NCBI GenBank assembly: GCA_029934775.1
Contig: JAOZLO010000166.1
Coordinates: 1-6,462 of the forward strand
DNA from: Desulfocapsaceae bacterium
Lineage (GTDB): Bacteria; Desulfobacterota; Desulfobulbia; Desulfobulbales; Desulfocapsaceae
DNA length: 6,462 bases
Direction: 5' to 3'
Within the stretch, counting starts at the first letter, position 1; every line of letters begins with the position of its first letter. Below, piece after piece: positions 6,342 to 6,462 of this stretch. The notes under the pieces were generated by a model, which saw nothing but the letters and a program-made list of their open reading frames with translations, did not search any database and had not been told where the DNA came from. The position numbers were made by a program, and so were the translations under genes.

Positions 6342-6462
6342 TCAAGGCAACCACCGGTACTGATCAAGGTCAATTTCCCCTGTTACGTCAAATTCAACAC
6401 CTTCTTCTTCAAGTAACAGTTGCTGCTCCTCATACCCTTGAAAAGGTTTCAGTGAGATTCGA
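6342..6462 (-). CDS. C-terminal fragment of an unidentified gene, 5' end outside the window
   Basis: Reading the minus strand in from the window edge gives 39 uninterrupted codons ending in TGA (6344-6342). The peptide is acidic and well mixed in composition, including LKPFQGYEEQQLLLEEEG and ending in DQYRWLP. No ATG or GTG occurs in this frame inside the window, so the start lies beyond 6462. I do not recognise the family. Coding is inferred from the open frame up to the edge and the protein-like composition; the same stretch in the adjacent minus-strand frame is stopped early. It is convergent with the kinase gene, the stops being about 76 bp apart. Confidence 0.5.
   Translation of the reverse strand, partial: RISLKPFQGYEEQQLLLEEEGVEFDVTGEIDLDQYRWLP

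Noticed and set aside
6266..6342. Terminator between the kinase and the right-edge gene
   Set aside because: There is a run of seven T at 6307-6313 but no good stem before it, and the 6-bp inverted repeat ATCTCT/AGAGAT (6320-6342) lies after the T-run on the plus strand and before an A-run on the minus strand.

Overview
The window looks like chromosomal DNA from a Gram-negative bacterium. One protein has a cleavable Sec signal peptide with no lipobox, implying a true periplasm. There is a NorM-type MATE exporter, and a long hybrid histidine kinase whose phosphoacceptor box reads HDFNN. Kinases of that build are especially common in Deltaproteobacteria/Desulfobacterota, so a sulfate-reducer-like host is my best guess, at low to moderate confidence. 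No rRNA, tRNA, CRISPR array, insertion sequence or phage gene is visible.

Layout: (1) 64-855, plus strand: a uridine phosphorylase (Udp) with every catalytic and binding residue I could check in place. (2) 991-2364, minus strand: a NorM-like MATE efflux transporter, convergent with udp; the 135 bp between them hold an 11-bp inverted repeat. (3) 2365-2810: a 446-bp divergent intergenic region with no convincing gene. It holds a 14-bp perfect palindrome and a 7-bp stem in the MATE leader, repeated TGATCA sites, and an 8-bp inverted repeat that places a TATAAT hexamer on each strand. (4) 2811-3947, plus strand: a PotD-like periplasmic solute-binding protein. (5) 3950-6265, plus strand: a membrane-bound hybrid sensor kinase (TM, periplasmic domain, TM, HAMP, PAS, HisKA, HATPase, REC), starting two bases after the stop of the binding protein. 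(6) 6342-6462, minus strand: the last 39 codons of an unidentified gene whose start lies beyond the window.

The most interesting unit is the pair 2811-6265. It is a lone binding protein with no ABC permease or ATPase beside it, apparently translationally coupled to a sensor kinase. By analogy with LuxP/LuxQ, TorT/TorS and ChvE/VirA, the binding protein may be the ligand-sensing subunit of the kinase rather than a transport component; this is inference. Its pocket keeps the Trp and Asp residues of PotD but appears to have His where PotD has two Tyr, so the ligand may not be spermidine or putrescine. The kinase ends in a receiver domain and no DNA-binding response regulator is present, so its output partner must be encoded elsewhere. 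The uridine phosphorylase and the MATE pump show no obvious functional tie to this pair.
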